NCBI GenBank assembly: GCA_944319925.1
Contig: CALUFQ010000012.1
Location: 1 to 64,000 of the forward strand
Origin: an uncultured Paraprevotella sp.
GTDB taxonomy: Bacteria > Bacteroidota > Bacteroidia > Bacteroidales > Bacteroidaceae
Length of the DNA: 64,000 nt
Reading direction: 5' to 3'
Below, piece by piece: positions 17,176 through 26,583 of the stretch (positions are counted from its first letter, which is position 1; each line of letters begins with the position of its first letter). The notes beneath the pieces are model-generated. The model saw nothing but the letters and a program-made list of their open reading frames with translations. It made no database searches and was not told the DNA's origin. A program made the position numbers and the translations under genes.

Positions 17176-19647
17176 ATGAAACAGAATCCTATTGAAAGAA
17201 TGCATGTGGCGGGCGGCTTGAAGTGGCTGGCCGTAGCGTTGTTCGCCGTGTGGGGCGGGCAAGCGAGTGTGGCGGCGGGCGAGCCGACGGCCAGGGAATG
17301 GCGGATGGTACGCGAGATCGGTTTTAACGAGGGTTGGAAGTTCTTCCTCGGCGATACGGCCGCAGCCTCGCGACCAGACTTCGACGACGCGGCGTGGCGC
17401 ACACAAGACCTGCCACACGACTGGAGCATCGAGGGTGTGCCGGACATCGACAACCCGATGGGCAACGACGGTGGCTATTATCCGGCGGGCGTCGGTTGGT
17501 ACCGCAAGACGTTCCGTTTCCCCGACGCGGGGCGAGACACGCTGACCACGGTCTATTTCGAGGGCGTGTACATGAACGCCGAGGTGTTCGTCAACGGGCA
17601 CAGCCTAGGGGTGCGGCCATACGGCTATTCTTCGTTTTTCCACGACCTGACTCCTTACTTGCAGCAGGGCGAGAATGTATTGGCTGTACGTGTGGACAAC
17701 TCGCAGCAGAAGAACTGCCGCTGGTACACGGGTTCGGGCATTTACCGCAACGTGAAACTCGTGCGCACTCCGTTGTTGCACTTCGAGCCTTGGGGCGTGT
17801 TTGTGCGTAGCGAAGTGGAAGGGAGCGGCGCGACGGTGGAAGTGGAAGCTTCCGTGACGAACGGTTCGGGCGAAGATATGTCGGCCACGTTCAGTGCCGC
17901 CATCGAAGGGGGCGCGACGGCCAGCAAGCCGGTGGATTTGGAAGCGGGAGAAACCTGCACCGTCAAGTTGCGCCTGCCGATAAAAGACGTGAAATTATGG
18001 AGTCCGGACACGCCGTCCCTGTACAGGGTGACATGCCGCGTGTCGCACGGGGAGATGTCGGATGCTGTCACGGAGACTTTCGGTGTGCGCACGGTGGAAT
18101 ATGATGCCCGTCACGGATTGAGACTCAACGGGAAGTCTATTGAACTGAACGGATGTTGTGTGCACCACGACAACGGACCTCTCGGCACGGCGGCCTACCG
18201 CGACGCGGAATGGCGCAAGGTGCGGCTGATGAAGGAGGCCGGTTTCAACGCCGTGCGCACATCGCACAACATTCCTTCGGAAGCATTTCTCAATGCTTGC
18301 GACAGCCTTGGCCTGCTGGTCATTGACGAGGCGTTCGACGGCTGGCGGGTTGCCAAGAACAAATATGACTACTCCGTGTATTTCGACCAATGGTGGACGG
18401 AAGACATTGAGGCGATGGTGAAGCGCGACCGCAACCACCCGAGCATCTTCTGCTGGAGCATCGGTAACGAAGTCATTGAGCGTAAGACCCCCGAAGCCGT
18501 ACTCATAGCGCATGCTTTGGCCGGACACATCCGCAAGTTTGATTCCACGCGCCCCGTCACTTCGGCCTTGGCGGCTTGGGACAAGGATTGGGAAATTTAC
18601 GACCCGTTGGCTGCCGCGCACGACATTGTGGGCTATAATTACATGATGCACAAAGGGCCGTCGGACCACGAGCGTGTCCCCGACCGTGTCATGATGCAGA
18701 CGGAGTCTTATCCGCGCGACGCGTTTGCCAATTGGGCGCGGGTGAACGACTATCCTTATATTATCGGTGATTTCGTGTGGACGGGTATTGATTACTTGGG
18801 TGAGTCGGGCATCGGGCGTTATTATTATACGGGCGAGACGGAGGGCCAGCATTGGGAACGCAACCAATATCCGTGGCATGGGGCTTATTGCGGCGATATT
18901 GACCTGACGGGCTGGCGCAAGCCCATTTCCTATTACCGTGAGATGTTGTTCTTTCCTGAGCGCAACAAGCTGCATCTTTCCGTAAAGGAACCGAGCGGTT
19001 ATTATGGCGAGGTCAAGGAGACGATGTGGTCAGTGTGGCCTACGTGGGAAAGCTGGAACTGGCCGGGGCATGAGGGTAAGGACATTGACGTAGAGATTTA
19101 TTCGCGCTATCCGGCAGTACGCCTGTACCTGAACGGCAAGCTGGTGGGCGAGAAGGCCACGACCCGCGCCGAGGAGTTCAAGGCCGTGTTCACATTGCCC
19201 TACGAGGCGGGCACATTGCGCGCCGTGGGCGTGGAGAATGGGCAGGAAATGGAGTCGCGCACATTGGAGACGGCCGGCAAGCCCGCCCGCATCCGCTTGA
19301 CGGCCGACCGCACGGAGATGGCGGCCGACGGGCAGTCGCTGGTCTATGTCACTGCCGAGGTGACGGACAAGCAGGGCCGCGTGGTGCCTAATGCCGACAA
19401 TCTGCTCACGTTCGAACTGAAAGGCGAAGGCAGCCTGTTGGCCACGTGCAGCGGCGACCTGAAGGATTGCGTGGTGGCCACGTCGCCCGAACGCAAGGCT
19501 TGGAAAGGACGTGCGATGGGCGTGGCGAAGGCCGGGCGCGAAACCGGCAAGCTGGTGGTGTCCGTCAGCGGGAAAGGACTGAAGAAGGCTTCGGTGACGG
19601 TGGAAGTGAAAGAAAAGGAGAAGAATGAATTCCGCAATAGATTTTGA
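17176..19647 (+). CDS. Glycoside hydrolase family 2, probable beta-galactosidase
   Basis: An 823-residue exported enzyme. After the signal peptide come a sugar-binding jelly roll (about 50-210; LPHDWSIEG, GGYYPAGVGWYRKTF), an immunoglobulin-like domain (about 215-325), the TIM barrel (about 330-620) and C-terminal beta domains. The acid/base is Glu432 in CWSIGNEVIE, the nucleophile is probably Glu510 in MQTESYP, and GDFVWTGIDYLGE follows as in beta-galactosidases of this group. Beta-glucuronidase and other GH2 activities cannot be excluded. The ATG at 17176 gives a normal signal peptide; a GTG 21 bp upstream is the alternative. A TAATTTTG box occurs at 17109-17116. The gene is preceded by a strong terminator, so it has its own transcript. 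Confidence 0.92.
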   Translation: MKQNPIERMHVAGGLKWLAVALFAVWGGQASVAAGEPTAREWRMVREIGFNEGWKFFLGDTAAASRPDFDDAAWRTQDLPHDWSIEGVPDIDNPMGNDGGYYPAGVGWYRKTFRFPDAGRDTLTTVYFEGVYMNAEVFVNGHSLGVRPYGYSSFFHDLTPYLQQGENVLAVRVDNSQQKNCRWYTGSGIYRNVKLVRTPLLHFEPWGVFVRSEVEGSGATVEVEASVTNGSGEDMSATFSAAIEGGATASKPVDLEAGETCTVKLRLPIKDVKLWSPDTPSLYRVTCRVSHGEMSDAVTETFGVRTVEYDARHGLRLNGKSIELNGCCVHHDNGPLGTAAYRDAEWRKVRLMKEAGFNAVRTSHNIPSEAFLNACDSLGLLVIDEAFDGWRVAKNKYDYSVYFDQWWTEDIEAMVKRDRNHPSIFCWSIGNEVIERKTPEAVLIAHALAGHIRKFDSTRPVTSALAAWDKDWEIYDPLAAAHDIVGYNYMMHKGPSDHERVPDRVMMQTESYPRDAFANWARVNDYPYIIGDFVWTGIDYLGESGIGRYYYTGETEGQHWERNQYPWHGAYCGDIDLTGWRKPISYYREMLFFPERNKLHLSVKEPSGYYGEVKETMWSVWPTWESWNWPGHEGKDIDVEIYSRYPAVRLYLNGKLVGEKATTRAEEFKAVFTLPYEAGTLRAVGVENGQEMESRTLETAGKPARIRLTADRTEMAADGQSLVYVTAEVTDKQGRVVPNADNLLTFELKGEGSLLATCSGDLKDCVVATSPERKAWKGRAMGVAKAGRETGKLVVSVSGKGLKKASVTVEVKEKEKNEFRNRF

Positions 19648-19649
19648 AA

Positions 19650-19832
19650 GAGGGTGTGTCGAAATAAACTCCTCCGCCTTGTAGGGGAGGTGGCGCGAAG
19701 CGACGGAGGGGTCTCACGTCCACAAAGACATACTTTATGTGTGTGTCCGTGGGTGTGAAACCCCTCAGGCCCGTTGGGCCAGCTCCCCTACAAGGCGGAG
19801 CAGTTGCTTCTCGCAGGTTTTGCTACACCCTC
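19650..19832 (-). repeat. 183-bp fold-back repeat, copy A
   Basis: Full-length element bounded by GAGGGTGTGTCGAAA and TTTTGCTACACCCTC. Its two halves (CTCCGCCTTGTAGGGGAG and CTCCCCTACAAGGCGGAG) form an imperfect palindrome. It fills the 186-bp gap between two convergent genes almost exactly, and lies in the opposite orientation to copies B, D and E. Confidence 0.9.
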
Positions 19833-19833
19833 T

Positions 19834-21729
19834 TCATTCCTGTTGACATTTGACCACCAGCACGAAGCCGCCGCGCGGCAGGCAGTCCACCGTCATCTCT
19901 TCGGCAATGGTTGTTTCCGTGATGCGGAAGCTGCGCCCGTCCGCGCCGTCTTCCATGAGCATGGCGGATTGTTTTTCAAGCAATCCGAGCCGTTCCGTGC
20001 CGAAAGTGAGCCGGGCGGGGGAGTCGCTCCCGTTGATGCCCGCCACATACCAGGTGTCGCCTTTCCGGCGTGCCAGCACGACGTTTTGTCCCGGGTATCC
20101 CGCCAGCAGCCGGGTGTCGTCCCATGCTGTGGGAAGTTCTGTGAGTAGTTCTTTCACCTTTTCCGGCAGACTTTCATAAACTTCCGGGCGGTCGGGCATG
20201 TGCTGGATGGCCGATTCGAATAGCACAGGCAAGGCCAGTTCGTGGGCATGGGTGGTGATGTGCGGATGCTGCGAGTCGGAGAACGTGCCCGGCGTGTAGT
20301 CCATTGAGCCGATGACGTTGCGTGTGAAGGGCAGGGTGGCGTTGTGTACGGCGGCGCGCGGGGTCAGCACTTCGTTGTTGTTATACCATTCCGCGCCATA
20401 GACGGCTTCCAGCGACACCAGGTTAGGGTAGGTGCGTTGCCAGCCTTTGGGGAGGATGCCGCCGTGGAAATTCATCATCAGTTTGTGGCGCGCCGCGTCT
20501 TCCAGCAGGTCGATGTAATAGTTCACCATCGAGAGGCTGTCATCCGGGAAGAAATCCACTTTGATGCCGCACACGCCCAACTGCTCCAGCCGGGCAAACT
20601 CCTTTTCGCGGTCGGCTTTCCGGTTGAGCCTGAAGAGCGGGCCCGCTGCCCCTTTGCCAATCCAGTTGGTGCTGGAGTTGTACCATAACAGCGGCTTCAC
20701 GCCTTTGCTGCGGGCGTAGGCAATGGCATCTTCCATGTTGCCCCCGTTGGACATCACGTCCCATTCCCAGTCTATCAGGTTGTAGGGCCACTGCATCCGG
20801 ACGGCCAGGTCGATGTATGACTTGACGAGCTGGTAATCCCGCGTCCCATGGTTGTGTGCCCAGTAAATCCACGAGGCTTTTCCCGGTTGAATCCAGTCCG
20901 TGTCGTCCAGCTTGCAGGGTTCGGACACGTCGGTCACCAAGGTCGATTCCACCACGTCGGCCAGCGTCCCGATGACGGCCACGCGCCATGGCGATGCCCA
21001 TGTCCCGGACATGGGAACCTGCCGGTCCACGAGGTGCACCCGGTAGTCCGTGTGTGCCGCTTCCTGGTTGTCCAGGTAGGATCCGCAGTGGGCTCGTCCC
21101 ATCCCGGCTTCCGTGATCAGGGCGAAAAGCCCCCCGGCGGGTTCGCACAAGGCAGGATAGCCCCATTCCCCAGTGGTCTTCCCGTCCGTCTGCAGGGGGA
21201 AGAATCCTTCGTTGCTGATGGCGTGTTTCTGCATCCACCGGTTTGTGCCGTCCGCAATGGCGTATGCCGTGTGCTCGCCCGTGAGGCATTCGCCGTCAGC
21301 GGCATCCAAGACGTAGCGGAAGGCCACGCCGTCGTCATACACGCGCAAGGTCACGCGCAGCATGCCGCCTTTCTGGTTCTGCAGGCCGATGGTGCGTTCG
21401 TTGGCGTGGTTCACGCAGTGGCTGCGTTTGCCGGTAATCATGTGGTAGTCGTCCGTGTGGAGGCGGGCTTCCGTGGTGTCGTGCAGCGTCAGGTTGCTGT
21501 TCCAGTCCTGTTGGTTGGTTTCCAACCCAATTCCGATGTGGCTGAAAATCGTCTGTCCTTCACACGTCACCCGCAGTGCCGCTTCTCCCGTTTCTCCCTT
21601 TCCGGGGCAGGAGAGGAGGGCTTGGATGCGTTTGTCGGGCGAGTACGTGATGACGGTTTCGGCCTGTATGCCGTAGGGGATGAGCGGAAGGCAGGCGAAT
21701 AGCCACCGCATGATGTTTGGATGTTTCAT
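19834..21729 (-). CDS. Glycoside hydrolase family 97, second paralogue
   Basis: A 631-residue exported enzyme with a signal peptide ending GIQAE. Same layout as the GH97 at 14944, but only distantly similar. The barrel carries GIKVDFFPDD with Asp392 in the retaining-nucleophile position, and NLVSLEAVYGAEW with Glu441 as likely acid/base; FHGGILPKGWQRTYPN is a typical GH97 loop. The presence of the nucleophile Asp again suggests alpha-galactosidase-like action (inference). The gene ends 2 bp from fold-back repeat copy A. A TATTTTTG box at 21753-21760 lies just upstream, with no clear -33 element. Confidence 0.92.
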   Translation of the reverse strand: MKHPNIMRWLFACLPLIPYGIQAETVITYSPDKRIQALLSCPGKGETGEAALRVTCEGQTIFSHIGIGLETNQQDWNSNLTLHDTTEARLHTDDYHMITGKRSHCVNHANERTIGLQNQKGGMLRVTLRVYDDGVAFRYVLDAADGECLTGEHTAYAIADGTNRWMQKHAISNEGFFPLQTDGKTTGEWGYPALCEPAGGLFALITEAGMGRAHCGSYLDNQEAAHTDYRVHLVDRQVPMSGTWASPWRVAVIGTLADVVESTLVTDVSEPCKLDDTDWIQPGKASWIYWAHNHGTRDYQLVKSYIDLAVRMQWPYNLIDWEWDVMSNGGNMEDAIAYARSKGVKPLLWYNSSTNWIGKGAAGPLFRLNRKADREKEFARLEQLGVCGIKVDFFPDDSLSMVNYYIDLLEDAARHKLMMNFHGGILPKGWQRTYPNLVSLEAVYGAEWYNNNEVLTPRAAVHNATLPFTRNVIGSMDYTPGTFSDSQHPHITTHAHELALPVLFESAIQHMPDRPEVYESLPEKVKELLTELPTAWDDTRLLAGYPGQNVVLARRKGDTWYVAGINGSDSPARLTFGTERLGLLEKQSAMLMEDGADGRSFRITETTIAEEMTVDCLPRGGFVLVVKCQQE

Positions 21730-21835
21730 AATGTGCCGTTTGGTATTTGGCGCAAAAATACGCTTTTTTCCGGATGGCGGATAGCATGATTTCTCCCAAG
21801 TTTAGGAGTTTGTGTGCTTTTTCCGGCTAGCGGAA

Positions 21836-21950
21836 AACTCCTCCGCCTTGCAGGGGAGGTGGCCCGAAGGGCCGGAGGGGTTTCCCGTCCATGCTGTCAT
21901 TCCGCATGGCGCACAGAACGCCCCCCCTGCGAGGCGGGACAGTTTATTCC
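21836..21950. repeat. Short variant of the GC-rich fold-back repeat
   Basis: Shares AACTCCTCCGCCTTGCAGGG, GGTGGCCCGAAGGGCC and GCGAGGCGGGACAGTTT with the copies at 1156 and 26584, but has a shorter centre. It lies between the GH97 and GH30-like genes on the minus strand and could act as a terminator for the latter. Confidence 0.75.
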
Positions 21951-21993
21951 TGTTGACTTTGACGGCTTTGTCATATAAGAGTACGCCACAGGC

Positions 21994-24771
21994 TCAGTGG
22001 TGCACCGTGAATTTCCGGCTCCCGGCGGCGTTGCCCTGCCGTGCCTCCAGGATGTAGATGCCTTCGGGCAGGTTGCCCGTGTCGAGTGTGGCCGTCGTGC
22101 CGGCCGTGCCTTTTTCCTGCAGCACGAGGTTGCCTTGCAGGTCATACCCCCGGAAGATTACTGTGCCCGCGCCTTCCCCGGAAGAGAAGCGCACTTCAAG
22201 CCGTTTGTCGGCCACCGTGGCGGACATTTCCAGTCCGCGGCATTGCTTTTCCTTCGTGTCCGCGATGCTGGTCGTACCCTCCATGGCCTGTCCGACTTCT
22301 TCCGCCGTGAGGGCGTGGTTATAGATTTGGAAATCGTCGATGCGTCCTTTGAACAAAGGGTCGGCGGCAAATTGGCTGCGTCCGATGTAGTTCAGCAACG
22401 GTTTGAAGTCCGTAGGGCGCAATGTGATGTCCTGCGTGGTGGCCACGAGCTGTCCGTTCACGTAGAGGCAGGTGTTTTCCGCGTCCATGGTGACGGCCAC
22501 GTGCATCCATGTGTTTTCTGCGGCCTGCCCTCCGTCCAGCCGCTGTTCTTCACCGCCGTTTTTGAGCGCGAGGCGTATGTTTCCGTTGTCCGCCCTTACA
22601 GTGAGGAACATGTATTCGTTCTCCCCGTTGCCGAAGTCGAAGATGCGTTGCCAGGTGCTACCCCCTTGCCAATATATCCATGCCGCCACGGTGATTTCCT
22701 CGTGGTCGCATAGAAGCGCGGGCAATTGCACGAAGTCGGCCGTCCCGTCCAGGTTGAGTGCCTTGCCCGATTTCCCGTTGATGTAGGCGGCTTCGTCCGG
22801 TGTGGTGCCATGGTTGAGGTTGAGGGTGGTGTCGCGCGTGTTTCCTTCGAACTCATACCGTGCCACCAGGTCGTCCGTTCCCGTGGGGGTTGCGGTGACT
22901 GCGGGCGAGGCAGGCGAGGTGTTCAGGCATTGGTCTGTGAGTTTGAGTTTGTAGAAGTAGGTTTGTCCGCCTTCTGTCTTGTTGTCCGTAAATTCCGTGC
23001 CGGTCAGTCCCCGTGCGATGAGGTCGTAGTTGCCGTCCGCTTCTGTGGCGCGTAGGAGGCTGAAGGTGGCGTTCCTTTCTTCCGTGGCATCCCAGGTGAG
23101 GCGCACGGACGAGGCGCGTGCTTCGGCCTCCAGTCCCGTGGGGGCATCCACGTCCTGCCACCGCGGGCGGATGTCGAGGGGGAGGAAACGCCAAAGCTGG
23201 CCCTCGTTGTCGGCTACCGCCTGTTGCGTCACTGTGCCGTTGTCCGCCTGCAAGCAGAGCGAGCTATGGCGGTTGCGGATGCGGAACCATCCGTCGCCCG
23301 CGTATTCCAGGTACCATTGCTGGTTGGCCGACAGGCTGTTGCTGTACATGATGATGCTCGCTCCCTCTTCCAAGCTCCAGTCGAGCACGTCAAGCGTTTG
23401 CAGGTTGCCGACCGACAGGATTTGGCAATAGCTGAAGTCGCCTCCGATGCGCGGGTCCACGGGGTTGACGTCCCATTGCTGCAGGGTGTTGCCCCGCGTG
23501 TAGGAGGCGGTGGCGGCATTTCCCCCAGAGACGGTCAGCAACTGCCGGTTGCGTTTGTTGGCGATGGCATACGTGCCGTCCACCACGGGTTGCACGTCCT
23601 CGCCCCAAGTGATGTTCACCACCTGTTCGGCGTTTGTTTGCCCGTTTTGGTAACCTGTGCCACCGGGCAGCTCCATGACATATTCCCGTTGCGGGCCGTG
23701 CCCGTCAAAGAACACGTCGCGCTCTTTCGAGAGGAACCGGTAAGTGGTCGTGGCGGCCTGGCGTTCGGACGTGCCGCCGAAGGCCTGCACCTTGCCGTCC
23801 GGTGCACGATAGACAGAGGCTGCCGTCCAGTTGGGGCGGTGTTCGGCATAGGCCAGCCGTTCGCCGTGGGCGGCTTTGCAGAACTCGCCGCGGGCCAGTT
23901 CAGCCGGTCCCCACCAGATGCCCGTCTGCAGGCCGTATTCCAGTCCCACCATGGCTTCCATCACGTTGTGCATCTCGTCGGCCGTGGCATGTTTGCCGTC
24001 GGCCCGCACGGTGGTGTAGAAATCCGCGAAGCTGTCGAAGCTGCCGGCCAGCTGGTGGGTGTTGCCTTCGTCGATGTAACCGGCCAGGGCGTTGTACCAA
24101 GGCAGGGCTTCGTCGCAGTTGAGCGTGTTGCCGCCACAGATGCGCATGCCGTCGAATCGCGGGTTTTCGCGCAGCAGGGCGGCGATTTGCCGGAAGCCCT
24201 CTTTGCGGGCTTCGCCGTTGCCGTCCTGGCTTCCGGGCCGCCATTGGTTCCAGCCGTAGTCCGGTTCGTTGAACGGGGAGACGGACACCACTTCATAGCC
24301 CGCTTCCTGGAAATATCGGGTGGTCACGTCAATAAGCTCTGCCCAAGCCTCGGCGTTTTCCCGGTAGGAGGCATCCACCGAGGGATGGTCGCAGTTGAGC
24401 GTCAGCCGGATGTCCTCGTTGCAGAAACCAAGCAGCCGGAGCCGTTCCGCGAGGTCGTCTTTTTGCGCTTGTTGCAGGTCGCCGTCCACGAGCGGATAGG
24501 TCGGTTGGAACGACACGCGGGCCACTGCCACGTTGTCTTTCCCCATGAAGAGGACGCAGCGGCGCAGGTTCTGTTCGTGCATCCACGCCAAGTCGGTACC
24601 CCATTCCACTTCGTGCCTCACGCCTTCGTCCGAAAGCCGGAACGGGACGATGCGGTCGGCCACGGGCTGTGCCGTGAGGTTGTCGCTCGCGCTGGCATTT
24701 TGCCCGTTGGCGGATGATGTGCCGCCGAGGGCGGCAAGGATGGAAATCAATGGTAAAAGATTGTTTTTCAT
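21994..24771 (-). CDS. GH30-like glycosidase with ricin-type, FN3, LamG and type IX sorting domains
   Basis: A 925-residue secreted multidomain protein. After the signal peptide (MKNNLLPLISILAALGG) comes a clan-A-type barrel with SPFNEPDYGWNQW (Glu169, likely acid/base). A second Glu, in ADEMHNV (Glu266), is the likely nucleophile. A ricin-type lectin domain follows (about 405-545, QQWYLEY and QQWDVNP repeats), then an FN3 domain (about 560-650), a LamG/concanavalin-like domain (about 665-835; FGNGENEYMFL, WMHVAVTMD), and a C-terminal domain ending LPEGIYILEARQG...KFTVHH, as in type IX secretion substrates. GH30 is the closest family I recognise; beta-1,6-galactan would be a plausible target. 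The open frame upstream of 24771 reads through a repeat element and is not used. Confidence 0.82.
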   Translation of the reverse strand: MKNNLLPLISILAALGGTSSANGQNASASDNLTAQPVADRIVPFRLSDEGVRHEVEWGTDLAWMHEQNLRRCVLFMGKDNVAVARVSFQPTYPLVDGDLQQAQKDDLAERLRLLGFCNEDIRLTLNCDHPSVDASYRENAEAWAELIDVTTRYFQEAGYEVVSVSPFNEPDYGWNQWRPGSQDGNGEARKEGFRQIAALLRENPRFDGMRICGGNTLNCDEALPWYNALAGYIDEGNTHQLAGSFDSFADFYTTVRADGKHATADEMHNVMEAMVGLEYGLQTGIWWGPAELARGEFCKAAHGERLAYAEHRPNWTAASVYRAPDGKVQAFGGTSERQAATTTYRFLSKERDVFFDGHGPQREYVMELPGGTGYQNGQTNAEQVVNITWGEDVQPVVDGTYAIANKRNRQLLTVSGGNAATASYTRGNTLQQWDVNPVDPRIGGDFSYCQILSVGNLQTLDVLDWSLEEGASIIMYSNSLSANQQWYLEYAGDGWFRIRNRHSSLCLQADNGTVTQQAVADNEGQLWRFLPLDIRPRWQDVDAPTGLEAEARASSVRLTWDATEERNATFSLLRATEADGNYDLIARGLTGTEFTDNKTEGGQTYFYKLKLTDQCLNTSPASPAVTATPTGTDDLVARYEFEGNTRDTTLNLNHGTTPDEAAYINGKSGKALNLDGTADFVQLPALLCDHEEITVAAWIYWQGGSTWQRIFDFGNGENEYMFLTVRADNGNIRLALKNGGEEQRLDGGQAAENTWMHVAVTMDAENTCLYVNGQLVATTQDITLRPTDFKPLLNYIGRSQFAADPLFKGRIDDFQIYNHALTAEEVGQAMEGTTSIADTKEKQCRGLEMSATVADKRLEVRFSSGEGAGTVIFRGYDLQGNLVLQEKGTAGTTATLDTGNLPEGIYILEARQGNAAGSRKFTVHH

Positions 24772-24991
24772 TATTGGCATAGGTTTGATTCTTTTTGCAA
24801 AGGAAAGCAATCCAGTGGAAATGTGCAACGATGGAAGCCTGTTATTTTTTGGATTTTTGGATTTGGCATGCTGTTTTGCGGGGTGAAGAAATGCGTTTGG
24901 CGGGCGACGGGGTTTTTCTACGTGCGGAAAGAGGTAAAGTTGCTTTCGTGAGGCGGGGGGCATTCCTGAATGCCAATTTATCGGATAGGAG

Positions 24992-25174
24992 GAGGGCGTA
25001 GCAAAACCAGCGAGAAGGAACTGCTCCGCCTTGTAGGGGAGCTGGCCCAACGGGCCTGAGGGGTTTCACACCCACGGGTACATTCATAAAGTATGTCTTT
25101 GTGGACGTGAGACCCCTCCGTCGCTTCGCGCCACCTCCCCTGCAAGGCGGAGGAGTTTATTTTGCTACACCCTC
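24992..25174 (+). repeat. 183-bp fold-back repeat, copy B
   Basis: Full-length element from GAGGGCGTAGCAAAA to TTTTGCTACACCCTC, with the internal halves CTCCGCCTTGTAGGGGAG and CCTCCCCTGCAAGGCGGAGG. It lies upstream of the GH30-like gene. Confidence 0.9.
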
Positions 25175-25217
25175 ATACCCGCACTATTGCGTATGTCAGT
25201 GGCCTGTCTTGCGATTG
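25175..25217 (+). repeat. Left arm of a 43-bp inverted repeat
   Basis: This arm matches the reverse complement of 26110-26152 at 38 of 43 positions, counted by eye. It abuts repeat copy B on its left and the 181-bp element on its right. Confidence 0.8.
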
Positions 25218-25397
25218 AGGGTGTATCAAAATTCATTTTATGGCAAGATGAACTTTTAATTTGAAACCAGAAATCCTAAAAGGATAGGTAAAAGGTCGCA
25301 TCATTACTCAAAAACAGAGTTTGATGCGCCCCTTTTAGGTATCATGGTTCTAATCCGTTACTTTTAGAAGACGACATTTTAATTTTGATACACCCTC
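25217..25397. repeat. 181-bp MITE-like element with a different interior
   Basis: The ends are 17-bp perfect inverted repeats, GAGGGTGTATCAAAATT, nearly identical to the ends of the 183-bp family. The AT-rich interior shares nothing with that family and forms its own imperfect fold-back (GCATCA...TGATGC). No coding capacity. It looks like a nonautonomous transposon mobilised by the same transposase as the 183-bp elements (inference). Confidence 0.75.
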
Positions 25398-26090
25398 CTC
25401 CTACAAATGACAAATTCATGTTGTGCGCAGTATAAATTTCGACTGACCAAAAAAACTCCGTCGCAGCATATCAGCGGGGGAGGCGAGACAATCAGAATGT
25501 CATAAAATGCTTGTGAAAACAGACAAATTGTTTTGTTTTGGCAGATTTTCGTGACGCGACTTTTGTGCAATCCGGCCCAAATAGCGGAATTTTGCGCGAC
25601 TTTTTTGCACAAAACGGGGCTTTTGTGCAAGATTTTGTCAGAGCAATTTACTTTTTGGACGGTCTGACGCGAAATTTCGGGGTCGGAACGCGAAATTCCG
25701 AGCCCCGGAATTCTTTTTTCGGGGCTTGGAATTTTTATTTCGGGGCTCGTATGAAAAAATCCCGGTACAGGAATCTTTTCGCGGTGGCTCCGGGGCTGTT
25801 TTTCTTTCCCGTTGGAACTTTTTCCCGGACACGTTTCCCGTGTCATTTTGTCGGCGGAATCCCCCGGCGGGCTTTCCCGCCGGCCGGGTTTCTGCGCCGG
25901 GAGTGTCCCGTGTTCCGTCAAAAGGGCAGGTTTGGAGGGGATTCCGCGACATCTTGATTTCCGCAAGGCGTGTGTGGCTGCGTTTTTTCCGCGCTGTCCC
26001 GCCCCGGCGGCCGAATACGCGAATCTCAGAAGGCGAAAATGAGCAAATTGTCAACGCGCACCCGAATGTGTCATTCTGTCAATATAGGGG
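25398..26090. other. Noncoding stretch without a supported gene
   Basis: About 690 bp with no credible reading frame: the open frames on both strands are rich in Arg, Pro and Phe and match nothing. It holds loosely repeated words such as TTTTGTGCAA (three times in 25560-25635) and TTTCGGGGCT / GAGCCCCGGAATT between 25670 and 25745. It may be decayed mobile DNA. Confidence 0.5.
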
Positions 26091-26110
26091 GTGCGGCATT
26101 CCTGCCGCAC
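26091..26110. other. Perfect 8-bp hairpin
   Basis: GTGCGGCA-TTCC-TGCCGCAC, directly beside the right arm of the 43-bp inverted repeat. No T-run follows. Confidence 0.6.
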
Positions 26111-26152
26111 AATCGCAAGACAGGTCACAGGCATACGCAATGGTGCGAGTAT
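26110..26152 (-). repeat. Right arm of a 43-bp inverted repeat
   Basis: Inverted partner of 25175-25217, abutting repeat copy D. Confidence 0.8.
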
Positions 26153-26335
26153 AAGGGTGTAGCAAAACCTGCGAGAAGCAACTGCTCCGCCTTGTAGGGG
26201 AGCTGGCCCAACGGGCCTGTGGGGTTCCACGCCCACGGACACACACATAAAGTATGTCTTTGTGGACGTAAGACCCCTCCGTCGCTTCGCGCCACCTCCC
26301 CTGCAAGGCGGAGGAGTTTATTTTGATACACCCTC
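26153..26335 (+). repeat. 183-bp fold-back repeat, copy D
   Basis: Full-length element running from AAGGGTGTAGCAAAA to TTTTGATACACCCTC; same orientation and nearly the same sequence as copy B. The right end has the GATACACCCTC form seen in the 181-bp element. Confidence 0.9.
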
Positions 26336-26409
26336 GGCGTATCAACGGGGAAGCATGAAACCGTTCCCCGCTATATTGGGACAGTCCTCAGACTCGCCAA
26401 ACTGTACGG

Positions 26410-26468
26410 TTATCCCCGCTGAAATTCGGCTGCGGGAAAGTGCCGCAGTAGAAATTCAGTGGGGATAA
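26410..26468. other. Long imperfect hairpin
   Basis: A 26-bp stem begins TTATCCCC-CTGAA (26410-26435) and closes with TTCAG-GGGGATAA (26443-26468), with four mismatched or wobble positions and a 7-nt loop. It lies in the gene-free region between repeat copies and has no T-run. Confidence 0.6.
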
Positions 26469-26583
26469 TACAGGTTTCGGGCGTTCATTGATTTTAGAAA
26501 AGGCGGTTCATGCACAGGACATCAATTCACGATTCGTTGTGACCCAATGCTCTGCTTCCCATCGCTTGTCCGTCCGCAGGCAA

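Noticed and set aside
20848..21702. Long open frames opposite the GH97, GH30-like and GH78 genes
   Set aside because: They are antisense shadows of well-supported GC-rich genes; the sense strand has all the domain motifs.
24772..25050. N-terminal extension of the GH30-like protein
   Set aside because: The frame is open, but it would encode the inside of a mobile repeat ahead of a normal signal peptide.
25379..25966. Long open frames on both strands in the gene-free stretch
   Set aside because: Low-complexity composition rich in Arg, Pro and Phe, no domain, and they cover repeat ends.
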